From: Flavobacteriales bacterium
Lineage (GTDB): Bacteria > Bacteroidota > Bacteroidia > Flavobacteriales_D > Crocinitomicaceae
Direction: 5' to 3'
NCBI GenBank assembly: GCA_947447525.1
Contig: CANFJL010000004.1
Coordinates: forward strand, 62,001-126,000
DNA: 64,000 nucleotides
Every line of letters starts with the position of its first letter. Position 1 is the stretch's first letter. The translations under genes were made by a program, and so were the position numbers. Below are positions 1 to 8,746 of the stretch, in pieces. The notes below the pieces were generated by a model that searched no databases, was not told where the DNA came from, and saw only the letters and a program-made list of their open reading frames with translations.

Positions 1-348
1 ATGAATCATTGTGCGGAGTGCAGGTAAGGTGCGTTTCTTTAAATAAGCATCACCTTTCAAAAAATCTCTACTGGATCCTTGAAGTACAACAATGTCCCAT
101 TTTTTCCATCGAATGGCTTTAAATAATTCTGGTCTGCCTATATGCTGATAGAAAGATGTTTTACCTCGCACATTCCATTGCACATCAACTTGTTTTCCAT
201 TGCTTTTTGCTAAGTCCCCAAACATTTTAGGCAAATGATTTCTATAGGTAAAGGAATTACCAATGAATAAAATATGCTGAACTTCTTTAGAAAAAACTCC
301 AGAGGTAAGAAAAACTATGATCAGAAGTAAGGTGAATTTTATCTTCAT
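1..348 (-). CDS. SGNH-fold hydrolase-like secreted protein (DUF4886-type), 3' end missing
   Basis: The first 116 codons are present, starting at ATG 348; the rest lies beyond the left edge. The N-terminus is a signal peptide of about 20 residues ending ...GVFS. Right after it comes HILFIGNSFTYRN: FIGNSFT is the block I motif of SGNH/GDSL hydrolases, with the would-be catalytic Ser in GNS, and its form is typical of DUF4886 proteins. A second typical stretch, DIVVLQGSS, follows near residue 90. The family is thought to be esterase-like, but the substrate cannot be told and the catalytic Asp/His region is outside the window. It is divergent from rlmF. Confidence 0.7.
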   Translation of the reverse strand, partial: MKIKFTLLLIIVFLTSGVFSKEVQHILFIGNSFTYRNHLPKMFGDLAKSNGKQVDVQWNVRGKTSFYQHIGRPELFKAIRWKKWDIVVLQGSSRDFLKGDAYLKKRTLPALRTMIH

Positions 349-540
349 TTCCTTTTCTTGTTTATAAATTTATGTCAATTGAATTACAAATGGTATTTTC
401 GTACAAGCGTGTAAACATAAGTAAATTTACTTAAAATTAGAAGTGATTGCAAAACTGAATTTAGCAATCACTTTTATCTTAAATGTTAATTATTAGTTCT
501 TTCTAATGGTTAGAAATGCCTACTTTAACTAAATCTAATA

Positions 541-1464
541 ATGAAAGATAGCTCTAGTACTCCATCTGAAATAAAAACAGGATTACATCCAAGAAATGTA
601 CATCGAGAACGGTATGATTTTAATACATTAGTGAGTTCATTTCCGAGTTTAGAGCAACAATTAAAAATCAATAAATTCGGAGATACATGTATTGATTTTG
701 CCGACCCAATCGCCGTTAAAAGTCTCAATACAGCTTTATTGTTAAGTTGTTATCATTTGAAATTTTGGTCCATTCCCTCAAACTTTTTATGTCCACCAAT
801 TCCTGGAAGAGCAGATTATCTGCATTACTTAGCAGATTTAATGGATAGCCAGGTTAAGCTTCGAAATCGATCCCTTCGTTGTTTAGACATTGGAACTGGC
901 GCCAATTGTATTTATCCTCTTCTTGGAGTACAAATTTATAATTGGGATTTTGTAGGCGTTGATTTCAATGAAAAAGCATTGGAAATTGCTCAAATAAATA
1001 TTTCTAACAACGATCTCAACCATAAGATCACATTAAGAAAACAAGAGAAGGCTGAAAATGTATTTGAAGGTATCGTCTTACCAGGAGATTATTTCGACTT
1101 GACTATGTGTAACCCACCATTTCATACCTCTGCTATTGCTGCAAAAGAAGGAAGTGTCAGAAAAATCAAGGGTCTATCCAACAAAAACACAAAAGAACCA
1201 GTATTAAATTTTGGTGGACAAGCAAATGAGCTTTGGTGTGAGGGAGGTGAATTTCAGTTCATAAAACAAATGATTTTACAAAGTTTGGCCTTTGCTCATC
1301 AGTGTTTATGGTTTACAACGCTTGTTTCAAAAAAAGAACACCTGAAACCATTACAAATATTATTAAATCAAAAAGGAGCAAAATTAATTCAGGTAATCCC
1401 AATGCAACAAGGAAATAAGAGGAGTAGAATTTTGGCATGGTCATTTAACGGAGTAGAAAGTTAA
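541..1464 (+). CDS. rlmF: 23S rRNA (adenine(1618)-N6)-methyltransferase RlmF
   Basis: SAM-dependent enzyme that methylates N6 of A1618 in 23S rRNA. The 307-residue protein has the family signature at the N-terminus (GLHPRN then RYDF, residues 14-28), the block [15 protein letters not shown] (about 53-67), [18 protein letters not shown] (about 82-99), the SAM-binding [12 protein letters not shown] (about 116-127) and the N6-adenine methyltransferase motif NPPFHTS (near residue 191). Length and motif order match Escherichia coli YbiN/RlmF. The start is the ATG directly ahead of the conserved N-terminus. It stands alone, with icd downstream behind its own promoter. Confidence 0.95.
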   Translation: MKDSSSTPSEIKTGLHPRNVHRERYDFNTLVSSFPSLEQQLKINKFGDTCIDFADPIAVKSLNTALLLSCYHLKFWSIPSNFLCPPIPGRADYLHYLADLMDSQVKLRNRSLRCLDIGTGANCIYPLLGVQIYNWDFVGVDFNEKALEIAQINISNNDLNHKITLRKQEKAENVFEGIVLPGDYFDLTMCNPPFHTSAIAAKEGSVRKIKGLSNKNTKEPVLNFGGQANELWCEGGEFQFIKQMILQSLAFAHQCLWFTTLVSKKEHLKPLQILLNQKGAKLIQVIPMQQGNKRSRILAWSFNGVES

Positions 1465-1490
1465 GAGAGAAAATGTCAATAAATATTCCT

Positions 1491-1498
1491 TATTTTTG
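1491..1498 (+). promoter_or_regulatory. -7 box of the icd promoter
   Basis: TATTTTTG is a perfect match to the Bacteroidota -7 consensus TAnnTTTG. It lies 18 nt ahead of the icd ATG at 1517, giving a leader of roughly 12-15 nt. An in-frame TTG at 1496 overlaps this box and is therefore not a credible start. No clear -33 TTG was seen. Confidence 0.6.
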
Positions 1499-1516
1499 CA
1501 TCATAAAAATATAAGC

Positions 1517-2746
1517 ATGTCAAAAATTAGTGTAGCAAATCCAGTCGTTGAATTGGATGGTGATGAGATGACAAGAATCATCTGGAAATTTATTAAAGAT
1601 AAACTTATCTTGCCTTATGTAGATTTAGATATTAAGTACTATGATTTAGGTATTGAAAAAAGAGATGAAACCAATGATCAAATCACAATTGATGCAGCAG
1701 AAGCTATCAAAAAGTATAAAGTTGGGATTAAATGTGCGACGATTACACCTGATGAAGCAAGAGTTCAAGAGTTTAATTTGAAATCTATGTGGAAGTCTCC
1801 TAATGGAACCATAAGAAATATTTTGGATGGTACAGTTTTTAGAGAGCCCATAGTAATGCAAAATGTTCCAAGATTGGTAAGCAACTGGACAGCACCAATT
1901 ATTGTGGGTCGACATGCATTCGGCGATCAATATAGAGCGACTGATGCTGTATTTAAAGGAAAAGGAAAATTAACAATGACTTTTACACCTGAAAATGGTG
2001 GAGAAGTGCAACAATTTGATGTATATAATTTTCAAGGGGATGGCGTTGGAATGGCAATGTACAATACAGACGAATCTATAATAGGTTTTGCGCACAGTTG
2101 TTTTAATATGGCTTTGAGTAAAAAATGGCCGCTTTATTTGTCTACTAAAAACACCATTCTTAAAAAATATGATGGTCGATTTAAAGATATTTTTGAGGAG
2201 ATCTTTCAATCTGATTACAAAGTAAAGTTTGATGCTGCAGGGATCGTTTATGAGCATAGATTAATTGATGACATGGTTGCCTCAGCGCTCAAGTGGCATG
2301 GTAATTTTGTTTGGGCGTGTAAAAATTACGATGGTGATGTGCAATCTGATACTGTTGCTCAAGGATTTGGTTCCTTGGGATTAATGACTTCGGTATTGAT
2401 CACACCAGATGGTGAAATAATGGAAGCAGAAGCAGCTCATGGAACTGTAACGCGTCACTTTAGAGATTATCAAGCGGGTAAAAAAACATCTACCAATCCA
2501 ATTGCTTCTATATTTGCCTGGACAAGAGGCTTAGCTTTTAGAGGAAAATTAGATGGAAATCAAGAGCTGATAGATTTTTGTTTGGCACTAGAGCAAATTT
2601 GTATTGATACCGTCGAAGCAGGAATAATGACTAAAGATTTAGCAGTATGTATTCATGGAAATAAAGTGAATCATGGTGAACATTATGTTTATACAGAAGA
2701 ATTTTTGGATGCCCTTGATGAAGGTTTAAAACAAAAAATGAACTAA
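1517..2746 (+). CDS. icd: NADP-dependent isocitrate dehydrogenase (eukaryote-like homodimeric type)
   Basis: Oxidative decarboxylation of isocitrate to 2-oxoglutarate in the TCA cycle, making NADPH. The 409-residue protein follows the eukaryotic-type subfamily II throughout: [14 protein letters not shown] near the start, [21 protein letters not shown], the substrate-binding stretch [19 protein letters not shown], and the C-terminal [11 protein letters not shown] that forms part of the NADP pocket. The start is placed at ATG 1517 because the upstream in-frame TTG lies inside the -7 box and MSKISV is a normal N-terminus. A strong hairpin terminator follows, so it is monocistronic. Confidence 0.95.
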   Translation: MSKISVANPVVELDGDEMTRIIWKFIKDKLILPYVDLDIKYYDLGIEKRDETNDQITIDAAEAIKKYKVGIKCATITPDEARVQEFNLKSMWKSPNGTIRNILDGTVFREPIVMQNVPRLVSNWTAPIIVGRHAFGDQYRATDAVFKGKGKLTMTFTPENGGEVQQFDVYNFQGDGVGMAMYNTDESIIGFAHSCFNMALSKKWPLYLSTKNTILKKYDGRFKDIFEEIFQSDYKVKFDAAGIVYEHRLIDDMVASALKWHGNFVWACKNYDGDVQSDTVAQGFGSLGLMTSVLITPDGEIMEAEAAHGTVTRHFRDYQAGKKTSTNPIASIFAWTRGLAFRGKLDGNQELIDFCLALEQICIDTVEAGIMTKDLAVCIHGNKVNHGEHYVYTEEFLDALDEGLKQKMN

Positions 2747-2749
2747 TTG

Positions 2750-2776
2750 AAAGGGGCCTTTTTAGGCCCCTTTCTT
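2750..2776 (+). terminator. Rho-independent terminator after icd
   Basis: AAAGGGGCCT (2750-2759) pairs perfectly with AGGCCCCTTT (2764-2773) over a TTTT loop, and the 3' arm runs into a T-rich tail. It begins 4 nt after the icd stop codon. Confidence 0.85.
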
Positions 2777-2885
2777 ATTTAAAGAAGTTCATGTTTGTGT
2801 CAATAGATCAAGTTTTTAAAGTGACATTAAAAGATTGACTTTTCATAATTTTCAATTAACTTCACTTCATTCATTTCAAAGAAAT

Positions 2886-4277
2886 ATGAGAATATATCAA
2901 TTTTTCGGCGCTCTTATTTTATTGTTGCTCGTCTATTCTTGTAAACCAATTGAAGCACTACCTCCAAAATACACCGTAATAGCTCCGCCACCACTAAATC
3001 AGGTGCCCTCCATTATCACAATCCCATTAGAAATTGATCTTAATCCGTACCTTAAGGATATTGAAAAATCACTACCTAAAACATTTGAAGGGGGAGAGGA
3101 GCACTGTGACGGTATTAGTTATTCTTATATTTTTCACAGGGACCCCATCAAATATTACTTTTATCCAGATCATTTATATTATGAAGTACTCGGTAATTTT
3201 CAATTAAAATTAAATTATTGTCCAAAGTGTCATGGACTTTTTGATGATAAAGGTTCTTGTGTTGTCCCAAGAGTTTATGCTGAATGCGGCACAAAAGATC
3301 CACTTTCAATTAAAGTAGGTTACAAAACAGAGATTTCATTGAATAATAAATGTCAATTTGAGTCCACCACCTCATTGTCAAAATTTGAATTATTAGATCC
3401 ATGCATCATTACTCTTTTTAAATACGACGCCACTTCAGAAGTTAAAAAACAAGTAAAAGCTGAGCTCCAGCAATTGGAAGAAGATATTGACAAGCAAATT
3501 GAAGCGATAGATATTCGAAGTGATCTCAAATCAACATGGAAAGAACTTCAAGAACCTATTGCCATTGAAGGTTATGGGTTCTTATATATAAATCCCATAG
3601 TTGCATCAGTAAGTGATCTCACCTTTTCTAAAAATAAAGTTGAAGTTGACATTAATTTAAAAGTTGCGCCAATGGTAAGCACGGAGACTTTACAACTAAA
3701 AGCTCAATCTTTACCAGACTTGCAGGAATTTAAAAAAACAAAAGGTATCCAAATGGGTATTGACATAAGTGCCTCTTATGATTCACTTTCTTCCATCGCA
3801 AACAAGGAACTAAAAGGAAAAGAGCTCAAGTTTAAACGCAAAACAATTATCATTAAAGAATTGAAAATTGAAGGTAGTCAAGATAACAGAATGGTATTTT
3901 CTTTGCATTTTGAAGGTTCAAAAAAAGGCGTATTTTATTTGACGGCACTTCCTGTTTTTGACACACTTACACAAAAAATTTCAATGGAAAATATGAGTTT
4001 CGAAATAGAAACTAAAAGTTTATTACTTAATACTGCACGTTGGTTATTTAATGACCGAATCCTTCAGGAGCTTGAAAAAAATGCAATCTTTGATTTAGCT
4101 CCTTATATCAAAGATGCTCAAACTACCATCACTAAAGAGTTAAATGCACCGCTTACCAATGATGTTGATATGACAGGTTCAATTGATGAAATGCAGATTA
4201 AAGAGATTTTTCTAACCTCTAATTATTTAATTTTAAGAAGTGAATTAAAAGGTCAATTGAAACTAAAAATGCATTGA
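2886..4277 (+). CDS. DUF4403-like envelope lipoprotein
   Basis: Function unknown. The 463-residue protein starts with a lipoprotein signal peptide (hydrophobic ...LLLLVYSC, Cys near residue 19). The block IITIPLEIDLNPYLKDIEKSLPK and the later long alpha/beta stretch resemble DUF4403 proteins, but the assignment rests on memory of the family. An odd Cys cluster sits near residues 110-160 (CPKC, then three more Cys). ATG 2886 is chosen over an upstream TTG because it gives a clean signal peptide. The OmpA-family gene follows after 16 nt, probably in one operon. Confidence 0.6.
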   Translation: MRIYQFFGALILLLLVYSCKPIEALPPKYTVIAPPPLNQVPSIITIPLEIDLNPYLKDIEKSLPKTFEGGEEHCDGISYSYIFHRDPIKYYFYPDHLYYEVLGNFQLKLNYCPKCHGLFDDKGSCVVPRVYAECGTKDPLSIKVGYKTEISLNNKCQFESTTSLSKFELLDPCIITLFKYDATSEVKKQVKAELQQLEEDIDKQIEAIDIRSDLKSTWKELQEPIAIEGYGFLYINPIVASVSDLTFSKNKVEVDINLKVAPMVSTETLQLKAQSLPDLQEFKKTKGIQMGIDISASYDSLSSIANKELKGKELKFKRKTIIIKELKIEGSQDNRMVFSLHFEGSKKGVFYLTALPVFDTLTQKISMENMSFEIETKSLLLNTARWLFNDRILQELEKNAIFDLAPYIKDAQTTITKELNAPLTNDVDMTGSIDEMQIKEIFLTSNYLILRSELKGQLKLKMH

Positions 4278-4293
4278 TGCGTTTCAAAACGTA

Positions 4294-5439
4294 ATGAAGC
4301 CTTTTTTACTTCTTTTTGTTGGTCTAATTTGTTGGACTAATTTGTGGGGACAAAAATCCGATTATGCTACTTGTAATGGTAGTGTTTCCATTAGTGCTAA
4401 TGCAGTTTACAGATTAAATTTTTTAGGAAAATCGAAACATGATCAAGGCAATTTATTTGGTTATGCAAAGGAAGATAGTGTAACAACCAATACTATTTGG
4501 CTCAATTACACCCCAGCGACTTCAGGTGAACTGTCCTTACAAATTCTTGGTTGCAAGACACCATTGAGTATTTATATACTAGAATGTCCAGTTGAAAATG
4601 CTTGTAAAAAAATAGAAGATAAAGAAGCAAATCTACTCTTCCATGAATCTATCCCATCCGCCAACCAAACAACAAAATTCCCAAATTTGTTCTTACCTGA
4701 AGGAAAGACTTATTATTTTGCTTTCAATGCGAAAAAAAATAGTAGAGATAGCTTAGCAGTAAAATTGGGATTTGAAGCAAAAACAGAGACCGGCGAAAAA
4801 ATAGTAGATTCTGTATTGCTAGACATGGCTCATGTTTATGGGGTACCTATTTACCACCTTATCATTATCGATGAACACACCAAATTACCAGTTACTGCAA
4901 GAATTTATTTATCGGAGGCTGGGAATTTAGATGGGACTTATCGTGCTAGTCATTTGTTTTTGAACAACTCTAAAAAATTAAAAGCTACCATTAGACTTGA
5001 TGCACAAGGCTATTTTTCTAAAGATTTATTATTACATAAAATTGATGGCTCTCATGATACCTATGATACCATCGCATTAAGCTCTTTATCAAAAGGGTCT
5101 ACTGCAAAATTAGATGATATAAATTTTGTGGGTGGTTTAGCCATTATCTTGGATGAATCAATGCCTAAATTAAAACGTCTTAAAGATTTCCTTGTCTTAA
5201 ATGGGGGAATAGCAATTGAAATTCAAGGACATGTAAATGGAGAAGGGAAGAACAATTTAAGTGCTCAACGCTTGTCAAAAAAAAGAGCCGAAAAGATAAT
5301 GCGGTATTTGATCGATAATGGCGTTGATTCAAGAAGGCTTTCTGCTGTAGGATTTGGAAATACGAAACCAATTTTTATCGACCCTAAAGATGACAATGAG
5401 CGAGAAGCCAATCGCAGGGTTGAAATTCAGATCAATTAA
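4294..5439 (+). CDS. OmpA-family outer membrane/periplasmic protein
   Basis: 381 residues. A signal peptide ends near residue 19 (...NLWGQ). The middle (about 25-260) is a beta-rich region I do not recognise. The C-terminal 110 residues form an OmpA_C peptidoglycan-binding domain: IEIQGHVNGEG, LSAQRLSKKRAEKIMRYLIDNGVDSRRLSAVGFG, and the closing NREANRRVEIQI-type motif (here DNEREANRRVEIQIN), with the Asp/Arg pair that contacts diaminopimelate. It probably tethers the envelope to peptidoglycan and may work with the lipoprotein just upstream. Its stop codon overlaps that of the convergent DUF420 gene. Confidence 0.85.
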   Translation: MKPFLLLFVGLICWTNLWGQKSDYATCNGSVSISANAVYRLNFLGKSKHDQGNLFGYAKEDSVTTNTIWLNYTPATSGELSLQILGCKTPLSIYILECPVENACKKIEDKEANLLFHESIPSANQTTKFPNLFLPEGKTYYFAFNAKKNSRDSLAVKLGFEAKTETGEKIVDSVLLDMAHVYGVPIYHLIIIDEHTKLPVTARIYLSEAGNLDGTYRASHLFLNNSKKLKATIRLDAQGYFSKDLLLHKIDGSHDTYDTIALSSLSKGSTAKLDDINFVGGLAIILDESMPKLKRLKDFLVLNGGIAIEIQGHVNGEGKNNLSAQRLSKKRAEKIMRYLIDNGVDSRRLSAVGFGNTKPIFIDPKDDNEREANRRVEIQIN

Positions 5440-6011
5440 TAATAAGGAGCAATCATAAAATATACGATTACTCCAGTAATAGCTACATATAGCCAAATTG
5501 GAAATGAAAAACGTGCCAATTTTTTATGTTTTACAAAGTCTCCTTCCCAAGCATTTAGATAAGTAAACAATACCATGGGTATTACAGCAACACTTAATAG
5601 AATGTGTGATAATAATAGGATGACATAAACAGATCTCAAACTACCCACGGCTAACTTTTCTGAATTTTCTAAGATTTCATTATGATTTGTATCTCCAAAA
5701 ACGGTAGGTCTTGAAGTCAGATGATAGGCAACATAACAAACCAAAAACAGCAAGGACAACAACAAGGCAAAACGCATTAATAAGCGGTGCAGTTTTTGAT
5801 TTTGTTTTTTAATCGCCATTAATGCAGATATAAGTAAAATTGCAGTTGCTGCATTTAATCCAGCATAAAAAGGCGGTAAAAAACTCAGGTCAACTCCTTC
5901 GATACTTATTTTAAACAGCGCAGCAACTACGACTGGAATCACAATGGAAACGATAATAAATATAAGTCTTACTTGTTTTTCTTTATTTGGATTTAGAAAT
6001 TCCATATTCAT
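5436..6011 (-). CDS. DUF420 membrane protein (cytochrome oxidase-associated)
   Basis: 191 residues with five or so hydrophobic segments. The run LPPFYAGLNAATAILL, then HRLLM and CYVAYHL, and the C-terminus LARFSFPIWLYVAITGVIVYFM are characteristic of DUF420 (Bacillus YozB/CtaM-like), a family linked to maturation of haem-copper oxidases. It is the last gene of the oxidase block and overlaps the SCO gene by 29 nt (or 23 nt from the second Met, 6005), which suggests translational coupling. Conserved His residues in the membrane segments are present. The exact role is not settled in the family. Confidence 0.85.
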   Translation of the reverse strand: MNMEFLNPNKEKQVRLIFIIVSIVIPVVVAALFKISIEGVDLSFLPPFYAGLNAATAILLISALMAIKKQNQKLHRLLMRFALLLSLLFLVCYVAYHLTSRPTVFGDTNHNEILENSEKLAVGSLRSVYVILLLSHILLSVAVIPMVLFTYLNAWEGDFVKHKKLARFSFPIWLYVAITGVIVYFMIAPYY

Positions 6012-6657
6012 TTATTAAAAGAGATTCAACATCATTAATTAACCTATTATATTCGCTTTTGTTCACACTCAGATCAAAATTAGTTACATTATAAACACCG
6101 CGAACATATCCTGCTTTATCTACTAAAGTAAAAGAGCCAGAATGTGCATAACCACCCAATGCCTCTTCATTACGCCCGGCAAAAGTTAAAAAATTTTCTA
6201 TGCCTAAACGATGTGTAGTAGCTTCGTCCCCGGTTAAAAAAGTCCAGTTTTTATTTAAAATATTATTTTGCTTTTTATATGCCTTTAACTTCGATGGGCT
6301 ATCGTGAGTTGGATCAATCGTGAAGGAAATAAATTCAATATTATTTTCAAATTCTTGTGTTGCATTAACTACCTTCTTCAATTGCTTTTGCATGATTGGG
6401 CATATGGTTGGACAAGTAGCAAAGAAAAATTCTACGATCCAAATTTTATTTTTAAAGTTGTCATTGCTTACCACAATTGAATCCTCATTCAAAAAGGAAA
6501 AAGCTGGAATCTTAGGATAAACCGTATCTGCTATGGTAACACCATCCTTTTCGTTATATACTACATCAGCATTCCCTAGAATCGGCAATTTTGTTTGTTC
6601 TTCTGTACAGGAGAAGATTAGAATTCCAATAAAAATGAACAGAATTATTTTGCTCAC
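5983..6657 (-). CDS. sco1: SCO1/SenC-family copper chaperone for cytochrome oxidase
   Basis: 224-residue lipoprotein (signal ...ILIFSC, Cys 17) with a thioredoxin-like fold. The copper/redox motif FFATCPTICPIM gives the CxxxC pair (about residues 81 and 85), FISFTIDPTHDSP is the second conserved block, and the metal-binding His is in YAHSGSFTLVDK (near residue 171). The family delivers copper to, or reduces, the CuA site of subunit II. It lies between a SCO-like paralogue and DUF420 in the oxidase block, sharing one base with the former. Confidence 0.92.
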   Translation of the reverse strand: MSKIILFIFIGILIFSCTEEQTKLPILGNADVVYNEKDGVTIADTVYPKIPAFSFLNEDSIVVSNDNFKNKIWIVEFFFATCPTICPIMQKQLKKVVNATQEFENNIEFISFTIDPTHDSPSKLKAYKKQNNILNKNWTFLTGDEATTHRLGIENFLTFAGRNEEALGGYAHSGSFTLVDKAGYVRGVYNVTNFDLSVNKSEYNRLINDVESLLINEYGISKSK

Positions 6658-7328
6658 TATTGCTTTTTAGTTTTATCGTATTGTTTTTGTAGTAAAGCGA
6701 TGCTTTCTTTCATTCTTCGAATTAAACCTTCTTGTGTTCCTGGTAAGACCATTCGTAAATGATGTTTCTTATCCGCTAATAGTAAAAGTTCTTGAAATGC
6801 TTCTCCACCATAATATTTACTCCCTTTCTTCAACAAACTCTGCCCGTTATTTTCCATATCATAAATTGCTCTAACATCTCCTGTTGCAACAATCCAGAGT
6901 TTTGGGTCATAGGCTTCTACCTGATCCTTTAAAGCATCTACCACAGGACTCAGATCTTTTATCGGTTCCCCTTTACCATCCGTTACAAATGAAATGATGC
7001 GTACTTGCTTCATTTTTTTTCTGCTGTTTTTACGGATGTGTTGATAGATCATTTGATTAAGATGCCATTGAGAAATAGCACAATCTTCAGGACAGGTAAT
7101 TTGTAAAGTGGTGATGAGCACTATATCACCTATAAATTCTTTAGAATTTCGTTTATGATGTGAAGCGTCAACAAAAGAATAATTCTTTATTTGACCGTAA
7201 TCGTCTAAAACCTTAAACTTATGCTCGCATCCTCTTGTGGAAATGAAAATAAGAATTAAGGCAGGACCAAATACTAAAAGTAATGCTAGTAAAGCTTTCG
7301 CTTTGGAAGGCTTTTTTATGTCCGACAT
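6657..7328 (-). CDS. SCO-like thioredoxin-fold protein, membrane-anchored
   Basis: 223 residues with one N-terminal membrane anchor (about 12-32) and a periplasmic thioredoxin-like domain. LITTLQITCPEDCAIS keeps the SCO CxxxC pair, and IISFVTDGKGEPIKDL matches the SCO block after it. The place where SCO proteins have their metal-binding His (HSGSFTLVD in the neighbour) reads EAFQELLLLADK here, so that His seems lost. It may therefore act as a thiol-disulfide partner rather than a copper carrier. ATG 7328 is chosen because it follows the stop of subunit IV by one base; longer starts would overlap that gene. Confidence 0.75.
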   Translation of the reverse strand: MSDIKKPSKAKALLALLLVFGPALILIFISTRGCEHKFKVLDDYGQIKNYSFVDASHHKRNSKEFIGDIVLITTLQITCPEDCAISQWHLNQMIYQHIRKNSRKKMKQVRIISFVTDGKGEPIKDLSPVVDALKDQVEAYDPKLWIVATGDVRAIYDMENNGQSLLKKGSKYYGGEAFQELLLLADKKHHLRMVLPGTQEGLIRRMKESIALLQKQYDKTKKQ

Positions 7329-7329
7329 A

Positions 7330-7698
7330 TTAGAACCCGTAGGTTTCCCAAGCTTGTCCAACGGCTAAACCTTCCCAAATAGCTATAAAAATAAGGTACA
7401 ATACAAAAATGAAGTAAGGTAAAAGAATTACGTACCGCATCCATTTACGCTCATCTCCTAAATGCATAAATACCATTACTATATAACCCGCTTTGAAAAG
7501 TGTAAGGATAACAAACGACCATTTCACAAAAGGCCAAATAGCATTGGATTGCTTAATGAAAGCACCTAAACCAACTTCTAGAATGGTTACTGCAGTTAGA
7601 AGTATAGTAACAAATATTATTTTTTTACGAATTTCTTTACCCTTCTCTTCAGAATGGTGTGTGTGTAAAGAATATTCAATTAAATCGTCTCTTTCCAT
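7330..7698 (-). CDS. ctaF: Cytochrome c oxidase subunit IV (prokaryotic type)
   Basis: 122 residues with three predicted membrane helices, normal for the prokaryotic COX4 family. HHSEEKGKEIRKKIIFVTILLTAVTILEVGLG opens the first helix, and AGYIVMVFMHLGDERKWMRY is the family hallmark (FMHL). It is a small accessory subunit of an aa3/caa3-type oxidase. It sits 4 nt behind subunit III and directly ahead of the SCO-like gene in the same operon. Confidence 0.93.
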   Translation of the reverse strand: MERDDLIEYSLHTHHSEEKGKEIRKKIIFVTILLTAVTILEVGLGAFIKQSNAIWPFVKWSFVILTLFKAGYIVMVFMHLGDERKWMRYVILLPYFIFVLYLIFIAIWEGLAVGQAWETYGF

Positions 7699-7702
7699 GA
7701 TG

Positions 7703-8725
7703 TTATATTAAATAGAAGAATGTAAATACGAATACCCAAACTAAATCGACAAAATGCCAATAAAGTCCTGTTTTTTCAACCATTTCATAGTGTCCACGCT
7801 TGTGGTAAGTACCAGCAACAACACCCAATAAAATAATGATATTAATAATTACCCCAGAAAATACATGGAAACCATGGAATCCAGTAATGAAAAAGAAAAA
7901 TTGCCCATATTGTTGTGGACCATATTCATTGTCTTTCAAATCTGCACCATAAACCACTTTGTTGGCTGTACCACTGTATAAAGATTCATAATACATTTTT
8001 TCAGCTTGCTTTCCTTCTATTCTAGCATTCAAAACATGGTTTTTTCCAGCCTTCTTTACGATTAATACCATGTCATGATCATGTTGCTTATTAATTTTTG
8101 CAACGGAACCATCATGTAATTTTATCATACCATTTTCAATATGGCCAAGAACAGCAGCATGGTGAAAAGTATGCAATAAATCTTCTTTAATAACATCACC
8201 TTTTTTGTGCTCTGAACCAGCAATAGTTACTTTGAAATTATTTATTTCTCCAAAATGACCCTTGACAATAGCTTGAGATCCATCTGCTAATTCGATTTTA
8301 CCAAATTCTGAACCATGTATGAAGTGACTCCATTCCCAAGCCTGAGAACCTAAAAAGAAAAAACCACCGATTATAGTAGCAATCATCCATTTAATGACTC
8401 CTTTTCTATCCATTCTGTGTCCCGCTTCAACAGCCAAAACCATAGTAACAGATGATACAATTAATATAAAGGTCATTAATGCAACATATAGCAAAGGATA
8501 TCCGTGACCTAAAAATGGCATGGAATTAAATGTTTCCTCCCCAATAGGCCAAGCGTCCTGCACATCATGTCGTGTAAAACCATATGCAATAAGTAATCCA
8601 GTAAAGGTTAATGCATCTGAAACAAGGAAAAACCACATCATTAGTTTTCCATAACTTGTTGAGAATGGCGATTCTTTACCTCCCCAAAGGGTTTTTGAAT
8701 CAAGCTCTGCTACATGTCCTGCCAT
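7703..8725 (-). CDS. ctaE: Cytochrome c oxidase subunit III with periplasmic insertion
   Basis: 340 residues, against roughly 200 for an uninterrupted five-helix subunit III. The core is clear: MMWFFLVSDALTFTGLL (helix 1), FFFLGSQAWEWSHFI (about 122-136), FFFFITGFHGFHVFSGVI (about 276-293) and the final YWHFVDLVWVFVFTFFYLI. Residues about 141-268 form an insertion between the QAWEW helix and the TGFHGFHV helix. It is His-rich and contains two related blocks, GKIELADGSQAIVKG (142-156) and GMIKLHDGSVAKINK (199-213). A related insertion is, from memory, known in flavobacterial subunit III. It is one of two tandem subunit III genes. Confidence 0.93.
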   Translation of the reverse strand: MAGHVAELDSKTLWGGKESPFSTSYGKLMMWFFLVSDALTFTGLLIAYGFTRHDVQDAWPIGEETFNSMPFLGHGYPLLYVALMTFILIVSSVTMVLAVEAGHRMDRKGVIKWMIATIIGGFFFLGSQAWEWSHFIHGSEFGKIELADGSQAIVKGHFGEINNFKVTIAGSEHKKGDVIKEDLLHTFHHAAVLGHIENGMIKLHDGSVAKINKQHDHDMVLIVKKAGKNHVLNARIEGKQAEKMYYESLYSGTANKVVYGADLKDNEYGPQQYGQFFFFITGFHGFHVFSGVIINIIILLGVVAGTYHKRGHYEMVEKTGLYWHFVDLVWVFVFTFFYLI

Positions 8726-8746
8726 TGTGTAAAATTTTATGCAAGT

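Noticed and set aside
349..540. Possible small RNA or tRNA in the divergent spacer before rlmF
   Set aside because: No cloverleaf, hairpin terminator or clear promoter pair could be supported.
1496..1516. N-terminal extension of icd from a TTG
   Set aside because: The TTG lies inside the -7 box TATTTTTG; ATG 1517 gives the usual N-terminus.
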